Shown here one piece after another: positions 12,446 through 23,283 of a stretch of DNA of 64,000 nucleotides (position 1 is the stretch's first letter; every line of letters begins with the position of its first letter). The notes beneath the pieces are model-generated. The model was not told where the DNA came from. It made no database searches and was given only the letters and a program-made list of their open reading frames with translations. The translations under genes were made by a program, and so were the position numbers. Source of the DNA: Anaspis maculata (taxonomy: Eukaryota > Arthropoda > Insecta > Coleoptera > Scraptiidae); contig OX421964.1 in NCBI GenBank assembly GCA_949128115.1, positions 52,554,601 to 52,618,600 on the forward strand. The letters are read 5' to 3'.

Positions 12446-13375
12446 TGCTTACATAGACAATTATATTAAATTCAAAATAAAGCACAAACAGGTGATCATA
12501 AACAAATTTACAGTATTGATTATACATAAAAACATTGATTACTAAAATTACTTGAAATCGAAGTACGTTCGATAAAATTTCTTAGTTGCTTACATAGACA
12601 ATTACGTCAAATTGAAATAAGGCACAAACAGGAGGTGATCGTGAACGATTTTTCATAGCTGAGTATACAGGCATCAACTACCTATAATCGAAAAACATCT
12701 AATACATGTTCTTAGTTGCTTACATAGACAATTACGTGAAACTTAAAATAAGGTACAAACAGGTGAGCATGAATGACTTTTCATAGCTAAGTATACAGAC
12801 ATTATTCACTTGAAATCGAAGTACATTTGATACAATTTCCCAGCTGATTACCGCATACCATTACATAAAATTTGAAATAAGGCACAAACAGGTGATAATA
12901 AACAAATTTACATAGTTGATTATACATAGAAGATATGCACACGAACATAAAATCGAAGTACATTTGACTATTTTTTAGTTGATTACATAATATACAATTA
13001 CATGAAATTCAAAATAGGGCACGGAGAGGTGATCATAAACAAATTTACAGTGTTGAATAATACAAACTTGAATTACTCAAAATCGAAGTAGGTACATTCA
13101 ATACAATTTCTTAGTTACTTACATAGGCAATTACGCGAAATTCAAATAAGGCCAAAACAGGTGTTCATGAGCGATTTTTATAGCTGATTACACAAACATT
13201 GAATACTTTAAAATAGGAGTAGGTACTTTTAATACAATTTCTTAGTTGATTATACCATATAAAATTATTTGAAATTTGAATTAAGGCACAAACAAATTAT
13301 AATAAACGAATTTATAGGGTTGATCACACAAATATCAATGACCTGAAATCGAGGTACATTTTTAATACAATTTCT
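12446..13375 (+). repeat. Sub-terminal tandem array, ~130 bp x 7
   Basis: About seven degenerate units begin near 12446, 12587, 12717, 12845, 12975, 13114 and 13245. Each has the order TTACATAGACAATTACGT-like, AAATAAGGCACAAACAGGTG-like, a CATAAACAAATTTA block, ATCGAAGTACATTTGATAC-like and TTCTTAGTTG. The mirrored array is at about 21037-21966. Units differ from one another much more than the two arms differ, so the array predates arm homogenisation. Confidence 0.85.
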
Positions 13376-13963
13376 CAGTACAAACATCATTCACCCAAAG
13401 TCGAAGTACACTTAACACGACAACTTGATGGTCGGCAGTTCTGATGTGCCGGTCGCGAGGCAAATTGTTGGAATCATCATCATTATTGACAACAATTAAC
13501 TCCTTCATGGAGCCAAAATTGAGTAGCTTGAAATTCTTATAGCTCAGTTTTATTATTTTCACTTTGCAAACGACATCACTTCTATTCTCGGGTGCTGGGA
13601 AGGCGAAGGGCCCACTGTTGGCTCTTAGAGAGAATCGTTGATAGTGTGAATTCAGTAACTGGATCAGGTTGACAGTATAATTCTAGTTATTGTAGTTGTG
13701 ATGAGAACATTCCAGGTGAGTACTACAAAAAAAAAAAAAATCAAAATTGTATGTTATGTCTAACAGGATATTATAATACAAGTTTCATAAGACATAGTAT
13801 TGTTGGGGGGTACGGAAAATGAACGAGTGAATATGCCTCCACGACCGTGAGGCTTATTGTTTGTAGGTATATGCATTTCAACTACCTGAGAAGTCGCACC
13901 CAAAATAACGGCTCTTACCAACAGGTAATTGGTTGAAGGCCTTTTTTCTTATAATTTATAAGG

Positions 13964-14383
13964 TTATGACAGTATTACGGGAGCATAATTATTGAAAATA
14001 AAACATGCTAATTGTCGCAAGGCCCTTAAGGTCGTGAGTGGCGTGACAATATCCACCATGTAAACCGTGGTAATAAGTTTGAATTTGAACAATCTATACT
14101 GTTTATCCGCGTAACCAGTCTTTTTTCCATCAACTGTAGTCATTCCACAGAGTTTTAACAAGAGATTGATTTTTTTTTTCAATAAAGTTTGACCATCGAA
14201 TCTGTGGGTGATTTTTTTTTTTTTTGCATAAGCATGAGACATTACATTGAAAAAGATCGATGGAATTGGCTTAGCTTTGCGTGGGGTAGGTATAATATAC
14301 AGCGAGCCGCGGCTTTGCAGTCGTTTCCAAAAATCCGGAACTATCGACCAGGGGCCTGTATCGAAATAGAATTTTTTTGTCAA
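13964..14383 (-). CDS. Hypothetical 139-aa ORF inside the left TIR
   Basis: An open frame reading outward from the element centre, starting MTKKFYFDTGPW and rich in lysine and aromatic residues. I recognise no domain. The mirrored copy in the right arm is split into two overlapping frames (19974-20258 and 20252-20449) by a one-base change in a homopolymer A run. Either the reading frame is not maintained or homopolymer errors affect one copy. It could be a decayed Polinton gene or a chance frame; the latter cannot be excluded. Confidence 0.25.
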   Translation of the reverse strand: MTKKFYFDTGPWSIVPDFWKRLQSRGSLYIIPTPRKAKPIPSIFFNVMSHAYAKKKKITHRFDGQTLLKKKINLLLKLCGMTTVDGKKTGYADKQYRLFKFKLITTVYMVDIVTPLTTLRALRQLACFIFNNYAPVILS

Positions 14384-15932
14384 AAGAAAGTTAAATTTTT
14401 TTCTAAATATAACCCGTACATATAGTAATGTGTTTCCATAAGAATATGTACTTAAATAAATGAATTGTCCGCATAAACATAGTGAAAATTAAACTTACAC
14501 GAAAAACACAAACACGGCACAGCACCAACCCATGAGGCTGCTAGATAACGAATGCAAACGCACCACCACCACCACCTGTCGACTGGGTGGTTGTTCGTAA
14601 CTTCTTACCTGAAAAGCCCTGAGCTATTTATTTATTTTTTACCTGAAAGATCGTGTCTGAACAGGAATTTTTAGTATCATATGCACATATCCACGGAGCC
14701 ACCAGATAATCAATAATTATTATATAAATAGAAACTTTATTTAAAAATTACTTTGTGCTTATCACATAATGCTCCGACTTGAAAAATATCAGCGCTGAAT
14801 TTTGTCAGTCCAGTACGGCAATGTGAAAATAAAAAAATATAAAAGATATAAGTATTTAGGAGCTCAATGTGTTGGAAAGATGTTTTAATAAAAACTATTA
14901 ACATATGGACAAATTTACATAAAAATACCTAATGTTTTTCAATGCTCAAAGGTATTAGCCTAAAATGTTAGCGATTATCGATTGCATTGAGTACACCTGC
15001 CTACTGAAATTTTTCAAGTACCTGAGGGTCTAATATAAACGACTCTAGCAAGCCAGCATTTTATAAGAATTTTCTACTTGACCGACCTTGAATTTTCAAT
15101 AAATACCCTTTGATTACCAGGTTGAGAAAGAACGAATGAATACGAGAGGTAGCCAGTAGTGTAGGTAGCGCGACCGAAGAAATTAACAAGAGAGTTTTGC
15201 AGCATTGCCCACCCGCTGACGAGTGCTCTTCAAGCTACAAATATCTCCGGATCAAATATGTACCAAGCCATATGCGTAGTATCAGAATGGTGCATCTTAA
15301 TACTTAACTCGGCCCTTTCAGGATGTACCTATGGGAGAAGTTTGTGCAAATAAAAATACGCACTAGTTATTGGTTACAGCTTTGTTCATTTCAGATTTTT
15401 AAACAGTTCCATACTCCTATCCTTACCTTAGATATGAAAGATTTTATTGTATCTATCTATGTACTAACAAGACTCTAAGAATTTTCATTCACATGTTCGA
15501 AAATATTTGCAGTCATTTCTCACAATAATTAAAGGCCGGTTACCTGCTCTTTAAAAAATTCATGCTCTCAAAGCTCGGGGTATATTATAGAAATATGTGC
15601 CATCATAGTTTCGAGGAATATGATGATATGATGGTGGTGTATGGAGAAATTTCTACGAGCACTTTGGAAAAACCATATTGCAACACATCGACACGGCTTC
15701 TATACCACTTTCTAAAGCATGTGGGAAGCAGTGCCACTTGAATGAAAACTACGAGTGCACTCGCTTTTTTTTTTTTATAAACCCAGCTGTGAATGAGCAT
15801 AATGAGCACCGTTTACCTGGAATCGCATGGTTTAGCTGTAAAGATGTTGTGAGGTATGAGACAGTTCGGCATGCGTTAATTAGCAGTAGCCGTTGAAAAA
15901 AAAATAGGCAATCTTTTTTTCAAGAGTTTTAT

Positions 15933-16089
15933 TCAAAAATTAATACATGTCTTCAGTCGTTCATAATCCGATAATACATCGTCGTAGTGTAGTTCGAGGA
16001 ACTCTAGCATGCATGAAACTTTTTCATTAGATTTGAAACCAGCCAAAATCTGTTTGAGAACTTTATACATAGAAACGTTCGAGTTCGAT
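15933..16089 (-). pseudogene. Inverted 3' end of the 219-aa ORF in left TIR
   Basis: The reverse complement reads the same last ~52 codons (through YKVLKQILAGF to the stop) as 18324-18480. The copy has no 5' part: at 16089 it changes abruptly into the 59-bp satellite. It is therefore a 3' fragment created when the inverted repeat grew inward. Confidence 0.8.
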
Positions 16090-16090
16090 G

Positions 16091-16916
16091 TCGGCATGAG
16101 TTGTCAGCAGTGGCGTCATGCTTTAACCAGCAGCACGTCATGCCTTAAGTCGGCATGAGTTGTCAGCAGTGGCGTCATGCTTTAACCATCAGCACGTCAT
16201 GCCATAAGTCGGCATGAGTTGTCAGCAGTGGCGTCATGCTTTAACCATCAGCACGTCATGCCATAAGTCGGCATGAGTTGCCAGCAGTGGCGTCATGCTT
16301 TAACCATCAGCACGTCATGCCATAAGTCGGCATGAGTTGTCAGCAGTGGCGTCATGCTTTAACCATCAGCACGTCATGCCATAAGTCGGCATGAGCTGCC
16401 AACAGTGGCGTCATGCTTTAACCATCAGCACGTCATGCCATAAGTCGGCATGAGCTGCCAACAGTGGCGTCATGCTTTAACCATCAGCACGTCATGCCAT
16501 AAGTCGGCATGAGTTGCCAGCAGTGGCGTCATGCTTTAACCATCAGCACGTCATGCCATAAGTCGGCATGAGTTGTCAGCAGTGGCGTCATGCTTTAACC
16601 ATCAGCACGTCATGCCATAAGTCGGCATGAGCTGCCAACAGTGGCGTCATGCTTTAACCATCAGCACGTCATGCCATAAGTCGGCATGAGCTGTCAACAG
16701 TGACGTCATGCTTTAACCACCACCGCGTCATGCCATAAGTCGGCATGAGCTGTCAACAGTGACGTCATGCTTTAACCACCACCGCGTCATGCCATAAGTC
16801 GGCATGAGCTGTCAACAGTGACGTCATGCTTTAACCACCAGCGCGTCATGCCATAAGACGGCATGAGCTGTCAACAGTGACGTCATGATTTAACTGGCAG
16901 CTCGTCATGCCATAAT
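16091..16916 (+). repeat. 59-bp satellite, 14 tandem copies
   Basis: Units of exactly 59 bp begin TCGGCATGAG at 16091, 16150, 16209, 16268 and so on to 16858. Consecutive units differ at only a few positions. At each unit junction TCATGCC and GGCATGA form a perfect 7-bp stem around a 7-base loop, and each unit also contains GTCATGC and CGTCATGCC words. A stray unit start recurs at about 17028, abutting the integrase fragment. The array lies in the single-copy centre and is not mirrored. Confidence 0.95.
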
Positions 16917-17047
16917 CAGCTCGTGATGTTTTAACCGACGACCATGTGGAATTAGGCATGGTTCAGCCGGCTGATCTAATGAGGCATATTATAGATGGAT
17001 AGATTAATAGAATCATTTAAGCGCCGAGTCGGCATGGGCTGCTAGCG

Positions 17048-17338
17048 CGTCTGGGTAAATACAAAGTACTTTTTGAAAAAGGTTATACCCCCAACTGGAC
17101 GACGGAGCTGTTTCGCATCAGACAAGTGAAACCGAACAGCAATCCACCTACATATCTTATTGAAGATCTAAAGGGTTCGCCGATCATGGGATGTTTTTAC
17201 GAACGAGAACTACAGAAAACTAAACATCCCGAGATCTATCTGGTGGAAAAAGTTTTGAAAAAAACCGGTTCGAGGCTTTACGTTAAATATTTGGGCATGC
17301 CCGATCGAGGGTGGATTGCGAGAGCAGACGTTGTTTGA
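17048..17338 (+). pseudogene. Polinton integrase, C-terminal chromodomain fragment
   Basis: About 96 codons in frame to a TGA stop at 17336. The translation has KYKVLFEKGYTPNWTTELF, then PPTYLIEDLKG, GCFYERELQKT and a chromodomain-like VEKVLKK ... YVKYLGMPDRGWI. This series (GYTPNW, then E-F-I, then FYE-ELQKT, then VEK-L and VK-LGY) is typical of the tail of Maverick/Polinton integrases. The catalytic zinc-binding and DDE domains are missing: upstream the sequence passes into a satellite unit remnant at about 17028-17047, so the gene was truncated by the internal rearrangement. It cannot code for an active integrase. A cellular chromodomain gene is unlikely because the pre-chromodomain segment is integrase-specific. 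Confidence 0.85.
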
Positions 17339-17399
17339 ACCAGCAACCTCGTCGATCACACTTAACGTCAGAGAGCCGGTGAAATAAGGTGTCTGGAGC

Positions 17400-17760
17400 A
17401 AAAACGTCCCGATCACAGCCGTCATAAACTCCATCGGCGCTATCGCCATAAGCAACGTAGCCATCATCACCAACAACGTGATATCATCACCAGCAACTCC
17501 ATATCATCATAAAGCATCATCACTGTTATCGTCATATCATCGCAAGCATCATCATCTCTATCGTCATATCAACGTAAGGATCATCACCGCTATCGCCATA
17601 TCATCACAAGCATCATCACCGCTAACGTCATTTCATCATAAAACAACGTCATATTATCATATTCATCACCCTCGCTATCGTCATATCATCGCAAGCATCA
17701 TCACCTCTATCGTCATATCAACGTAAGGATCATCACCGGCATATCGAGATAAGCAGCTAG
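17400..17760 (+). repeat. CATCATCAC-rich degenerate tandem repeat
   Basis: Repeated blocks such as CGCTATCGTCATATCATC, GCAAGCATCATCACC and CAACGTAAGGATCATCACC recur several times. The open frame through it (17478-17726) translates to low-complexity H/I/S and reads as a repeat artefact, not a protein. Confidence 0.85.
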
Positions 17761-17820
17761 CATTATAAGCATCGTAAACATCTTCATAGCATCGCCAGCA
17801 CCAACGTCAAACAAAGAGAG

Positions 17821-18480
17821 ATGCCCACCTTGTTCAGCCCCTGGCAGTCTATCGAAAAAATGTTACGGTATTATGACGAAGCCATCGTTCAAGAGACCGA
17901 ATTACTATATCAAACAACTCTGAACGGATCAGCTGCAAGGATACGAGTTGGGCTTAGCATCGCCAGAGGACTCTCACCAGCAATCATCATCATATCGCAT
18001 GCAAATTCGAGCCGAATATCTTTCACCATGCGGGAATGGAGTGAATTAATAGAGCTCTTGCCCTCTTCGACTGCATCAACTTCGAACGTTCCGAATGGTG
18101 ATATGAAAATTTTCGAGAACTATACTCTAAAATTGGGTTCATCTGCAGGCATCGGACATCTACATAGCAGGGCCCAGACCGTCTATCTGCATGAAAATTT
18201 TCTACAACAAATTGCACGAATGAGAGATATCATTAGCTATAGATTAGAGGCTCTAGAATCAATGAATTTTAAAAAATTTTATACTGATTTATTATCAAGC
18301 TCCTTTAAAATAACGAGCGATGTATCGAACTCGAACGTTTCTATGTATAAAGTTCTCAAACAGATTTTGGCTGGTTTCAAATCTAATGAAAAAGTTTCAT
18401 GCATGCTAGAGTTCCTCGAACTACACTACGACGATGTATTATCGGATTATGAACGACTGAAGACATGTATTAATTTTTGA
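17821..18480 (+). CDS. 219-aa ORF of the Polinton, unknown function
   Basis: The only complete, non-repetitive reading frame in the element. It starts MPTLFSPWQSIEKM and stops at 18480; an AATAAA-like polyadenylation word overlaps the stop region (TGAATAAAACTC). The central segment (residues about 36-85) alternates beta-type stretches and contains RISFTMREWSELIEL. That segment loosely resembles the strand-helix of PC4-like single-stranded-DNA-binding domains, a weak suggestion only. The C-terminal half is helical and Leu/Glu/Lys rich. It lies downstream of the integrase tail in the same orientation. The inner TIR boundary at 18324 cuts through it: its last ~52 codons are duplicated in inverted orientation at 15933-16089. 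I do not recognise its family with confidence. Confidence 0.55.
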   Translation: MPTLFSPWQSIEKMLRYYDEAIVQETELLYQTTLNGSAARIRVGLSIARGLSPAIIIISHANSSRISFTMREWSELIELLPSSTASTSNVPNGDMKIFENYTLKLGSSAGIGHLHSRAQTVYLHENFLQQIARMRDIISYRLEALESMNFKKFYTDLLSSSFKITSDVSNSNVSMYKVLKQILAGFKSNEKVSCMLEFLELHYDDVLSDYERLKTCINF

Positions 18481-21400
18481 ATAAAACTCTTGAAAAAAAG
18501 ATTGCCTATTTTTTTTTTTCAACGGCTACTGCTAATTAACGCATGCCGAACTGTCTCATACCTCACAACATCTTTACAGCTAAACCATGCGATTCCAGGT
18601 AAACGGTGCTCATTATGCTCATTCACAGCTGGGTTTATAAAAAAAAAAGCGAGTGCACTCGTAGTTTTCATTCAAGTGGCACTGCTTCCCACATGCTTTA
18701 GAAAGTGGTATAGAAGCCGTGTCGATGTGTTGCTATATGGTTTTTCCAAAGTGCTCGTAGAAATTTCTCCATACACCACCATCATATCATCATATTCCTC
18801 GAAACTATGATGGCACATATTTCTATAATATACCCCGAGCTTTGAGAGCATGAATTTTTTAAAGAGCAGGTAACCGGCCTTTAATTATTGTGAGAAATGA
18901 CTGCAAATATTTTCGAACATGTGAATGAAAATTCTTAGAGTCTTGTTAGTACATAGATAGATACAATAAAATCTTTCATATCTAAGGTAAGGATAGGAGT
19001 ATGGAACTGTTTAAAAATCTGAAATGAACAAAGCTGTAACCAATAACTAGTGCGTATTTTTATTTGCACAAACTTCTCCCATAGGTACATCCTGAAAGGG
19101 CCGAGTTAAGTATTAAGATGCACCATTCTGATACTACGCATATGGCTTGGTACATATTTGATCCGGAGATATTTGTAGCTTGAAGAGCACTCGTCAGCGG
19201 GTGGGCAATGCTGCAAAACTCTCTTGTTAATTTCTTCGGTCGCGCTACCTACACTACTGGCTACCTCTCGTATTCATTCGTTCTTTCTCAACCTGGTAAT
19301 CAAAGGGTATTTATTGAAAATTCAAGGTCGGTCAAGTAGAAAATTCTTATAAAATGCTGGCTTGCTAGAGTCGTTTATATTAGACCCTCAGGTACTTGAA
19401 AAATTTCAGTAGGCAGGTGTACTCAATGCAATCGATAATCGCTAACATTTTAGGCTAATACCTTTGAGCATTGAAAAACATTAGGTATTTTTATGTAAAT
19501 TTGTCCATATGTTAATAGTTTTTATTAAAACATCTTTCCAACACATTGAGCTCCTAAATACTTATATCTTTTATATTTTTTTATTTTCACATTGCCGTAC
19601 TGGACTGACAAAATTCAGCGCTGATATTTTTCAAGTCGGAGCATTATGTGATAAGCACAAAGTAATTTTTAAATAAAGTTTCTATTTATATAATAATTAT
19701 TGATTATCTGGTGGCTCCGTGGATATGTGCATATGATACTAAAAATTCCTGTTCAGACACGATCTTTCAGGTAAAAAATAAATAAATAGCTCAGGGCTTT
19801 TCAGGTAAGAAGTTACGAACAACCACCCAGTCGACAGGTGGTGGTGGTGGTGCGTTTGCATTCGTTATCTAGCAGCCTCATGGGTTGGTGCTGTGCCGTG
19901 TTTGTGTTTTTCGTGTAAGTTTAATTTTCACTATGTTTATGCGGACAATTCATTTATTTAAGTACATATTCTTATGGAAACACATTACTATATGTACGGG
20001 TTATATTTAGAAAAAAAATTTAACTTTCTTTTGACAAAAAAATTCTATTTCGATACAGGCCCCTGGTCGCTAGTTCCGGATTTTTGGAAACGACTGCAAA
20101 GCCGCGGCTCGCTGTATATTATACCTACCCCACGCAAAGCTAAGCCAATTCCATCGATCTTTTTCAATGTAATGTCTCATGCTTTTGCAAAAAAAAAAAA
20201 AATCACCCACAGATTCGATGGTCAAACTTTATTGAAAAAAAAATCAATCTCTTGTTAAAACTCTGTGGAATGACTACAGTTGATGGAAAAAAGACTGGTT
20301 ACGCGGATAAACAGTATAGATTGTTCAAATTCAAACTTATTACCACGGTTTACATGGTGGATATTGTCACGCCACTCACGACCTTAAGGGCCTTGCGACA
20401 ATTAGCATGTTTTATTTTCAATAATTATGCTCCCGTAATACTGTCATAACCTTATAAATTATAAGAAAAAAGGCCTTCAACCAATTACCTGTTGGTAAGA
20501 GCCGTTATTTTGGGTGCGACTTCTCAGGTAGTTGAAATGCATATACCTACAAACAATAAGCCTCACGGTCGTGGAGGCATATTCACTCGTTCATTTTCCG
20601 TACCCCCCAACAATACTATGTCTTATGAAACTTGTATTATAATATCCTGTTAGACATAACATACAATTTTTGATTTTTTTTTTTTGTAGTACTCACCTGG
20701 AATGTTCTCATCACAACTACAATAACTAGAATTATACTGTCAACCTGATCCAGTTACTGAATTCACACTATCAACGATTCTCTCTAAGAGCCAACAGTGG
20801 GCCCTTCGCCTTCCCAGCACCCGAGAATAGAAGTGATGTCGTTTGCAAAGTGAAAATAATAAAACTGAGCTATAAGAATTTCAAGCTACTCAATTTTGGC
20901 TCCATGAAGGAGTTAATTGTTGTCAATAATGATGATGATTCCAACAATTTGCCTCGCGACCGGCACATCAGAACTGCCGACCATCAAGTTGTCGTGTTAA
21001 GTGTACTTCGACTTTGGGTGAATGATGTTTGTACTGAGAAATTGTATTAAAAATGTACCTCGATTTCAGGTCATTGATATTTGTGTGATCAACCCTATAA
21101 ATTCGTTTATTATAATTTGTTTGTGCCTTAATTCAAATTTCAAATAATTTTATATGGTATAATCAACTAAGAAATTGTATTAAAAGTACCTACTCCTATT
21201 TTAAAGTATTCAATGTTTGTGTAATCAGCTATAAAAATCGCTCATGAACACCTGTTTTGGCCTTATTTGAATTTCGCGTAATTGCCTATGTAAGTAACTA
21301 AGAAATTGTATTGAATGTACCTACTTCGATTTTGAGTAATTCAAGTTTGTATTATTCAACACTGTAAATTTGTTTATGATCACCTCTCCGTGCCCTATTT

Positions 21401-22557
21401 TGAATTTCATGTAATTGTATATTATGTAATCAACTAAAAAATAGTCAAATGTACTTCGATTTTATGTTCGTGTGCATATCTTCTATGTATAATCAACTAT
21501 GTAAATTTGTTTATTATCACCTGTTTGTGCCTTATTTCAAATTTTATGTAATGGTATGCGGTAATCAGCTGGGAAATTGTATCAAATGTACTTCGATTTC
21601 AAGTGAATAATGTCTGTATACTTAGCTATGAAAAGTCATTCATGCTCACCTGTTTGTACCTTATTTTAAGTTTCACGTAATTGTCTATGTAAGCAACTAA
21701 GAACATGTATTAGATGTTTTTCGATTATAGGTAGTTGATGCCTGTATACTCAGCTATGAAAAATCGTTCACGATCACCTCCTGTTTGTGCCTTATTTCAA
21801 TTTGACGTAATTGTCTATGTAAGCAACTAAGAAATTTTATCGAACGTACTTCGATTTCAAGTAATTTTAGTAATCAATGTTTTTATGTATAATCAATACT
21901 GTAAATTTGTTTATGATCACCTGTTTGTGCTTTATTTTGAATTTAATATAATTGTCTATGTAAGCAGTTATGTGAATTAAACTACGAATAAATCATGATG
22001 TTGAGGTCTTACCCTGAACTGTATGTAATTATTGTCCATGTAACTAGCACAGTATATTGGTCTGTCAATAAAATGGTTCTATTTGCTTGCGTTTATATAC
22101 CAAAAATAACTATTGAAACCAAACCACTTGAGAGTTTGCAAGGGTTAAGATACAATGAGGAGTGCTTCAGTGGGTATAGGGAATTCAAACATCCCGCGCT
22201 TTCAAGCTAACAAATGTCTCCTGCCAAACACAATCTGTGACCCAACCTGTCAAATCCAAATTCCACGTACTTTTCAAATTTCCCGCACGTTAAAATCCGC
22301 CACATGTCAAATGCCGGTAATACAGAATAAATGCTTGACGACCAGTCAAAAAAGTCACTAGATTCAGTGATAATAACCAAAAGTCACCAGATAAACTGAA
22401 AACTTTTCAAATTTCCCGCGCCACCTGTCAAATGCCGGTAATGCAGATCCAATGCTTAACGACCTGTCAAAAAAGTCACTAGATTCAGTGTTGCCAACCA
22501 AAAGTCACCAGATAAAAGTCCCTAGAAACGTCTGCCTCAACTGCCGCCATACCTACT
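18324..22557 (-). repeat. Right 4.2-kb terminal inverted repeat
   Basis: Mirror of 11855-16089. It begins inside the 219-aa ORF, contains the mirrored ~130-bp array (about 21037-21966) and the terminal duplication, and ends at ACCTACT next to the GACTAG duplication. Frames at 19974-20449 (two pieces) and 20850-21050 mirror those of the left arm. The 20850-21050 frame (66 codons, from MKIIKLSYKNFKLL) is identical in both arms but unrecognised. Confidence 0.92.
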
Positions 22558-22563
22558 GACTAG
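22558..22563 (+). repeat. Target-site duplication, right copy
   Basis: GACTAG, identical to 11849-11854, directly after the element's terminal ACCTACT. Confidence 0.9.
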
Positions 22564-22592
22564 TGGACAAGAATCTGATGCTTCAAAACTCA

Positions 22593-23253
22593 CGTCATAA
22601 GGTACATGATTTCAACCCTTTTTTCTATTGGCCTAATGTGCGTTGATAAGGTTGTTAAAAATGTCTTTGTCTCACATGTCAGACCGGGGGCTTTAGGCTG
22701 ATATATGCTTGTCAATTTTTGAAAAATTGGACAATTGGGCTGAGGGCCAAGTTTACGCCATATAAAGTAGGTACATTATGAATGAAATCAATGGACTTCC
22801 GCGTGGGGTGGGATCATCCCCCGATTCGAAAATCGAGTAGTGAGACAAAATTTTTGAGAACTTTCGGTCCATAAGATAAGTTTGAAATTTTCAAAAAAGA
22901 CCAAAATTTACACCCTTTTTCATCAGTTCCACAAAGGGAAGGTCTCCAGAAAGGAATAAATTTTGTCCCTTTTTGAAAATTTCAAACTTGTCTTATGGAC
23001 CGAAAGCCCCCAGAAATTTTGTCTTGCAACTCGATTATTTTCGATTAAGGGGATGATCCCACACGAAAGCCTGCTAGTTTCATCCATGTACCTTGCACAT
23101 GCACCTGACGTGAGTTTTGGCCCTTTTTCGAGAAGTGACAAGCATATACCGGCCTAAAGCCTTCGGTCTGACATGTAACACAAAGAAATTTTAAACAACC
23201 CTATCAACGTACATTAGACCTTCGAGGTTGAAATCATTTAACTTATGACGTGA
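22593..23253. mobile_element. Foldback insertion A in the left arm
   Basis: The arms start CGTCATAAGGTACATGATTT and end with the near reverse complement AAATCATTTAACTTATGACG. They pair down to a centre near 22920 (for example GGGATCATCCC against GGGATGATCCC). Deleting it joins CTTCAAAACTCA to GGCTCGATACC, which is the intact order found inverted at 28487-28525. Confidence 0.75.
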
Positions 23254-23283
23254 CGGCTCGATACCAAGTTGAGGCTGAGACCG

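Larger units (their letters stand above)
11855..16089 (+). repeat. Left 4.2-kb terminal inverted repeat
   Basis: This pairs base for base with 18324-22557, with matched coordinates summing to about 34,412. The differences found by eye are mostly homopolymer lengths (for example 10 T against 9 A near 14170) and a few substitutions (near 14224, 14347 and 15678). It holds a two-unit terminal duplication, a ~130-bp tandem array, an open frame at 13964-14383 (-) and, at its inner end, a mirror copy of the last ~155 bp of the 219-aa ORF. No gene promoter is recognisable. Confidence 0.92.
11855..22557. mobile_element. Deleted Maverick/Polinton with 4.2-kb TIRs
   Basis: A 10,703-bp element. Seen directly: it starts AGTAGGTATGG and ends with the exact reverse complement; it is flanked by a perfect 6-bp duplication (GACTAG); its arms 11855-16089 and 18324-22557 are near-identical inverted repeats; its 2.2-kb centre holds a satellite array, the C-terminal chromodomain end of a Polinton-type integrase and a 219-aa ORF. 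Known of the family: Polintons begin AG, make 6-bp duplications, are usually 15-20 kb with TIRs of some hundred bp to about a kilobase, and encode PolB, integrase, ATPase, protease and capsid proteins. None of those except the integrase tail is present here, so the element is non-autonomous. It lies 7.4 kb upstream of the first visible Wnt10 exon. Confidence 0.88.

Noticed and set aside
16091..16916. Regular 59-bp array resembling a CRISPR
   Set aside because: There are no unique spacers: whole units are repeated. The context is a eukaryotic transposon.
17126..17338. A free-standing chromodomain protein gene
   Set aside because: The frame is open upstream into integrase-specific sequence (GYTPNW) and lies inside the Polinton; it is an integrase tail.
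17478..17726. 82-codon frame rich in H, I and S
   Set aside because: It is a translation of the CATCATCAC-type simple repeat.
11855..22557. Assembly artefact creating a false inverted duplication
   Set aside because: Perfect 6-bp target duplications, a unique centre and small real differences between arms argue for a genuine element, although long reads should confirm it.
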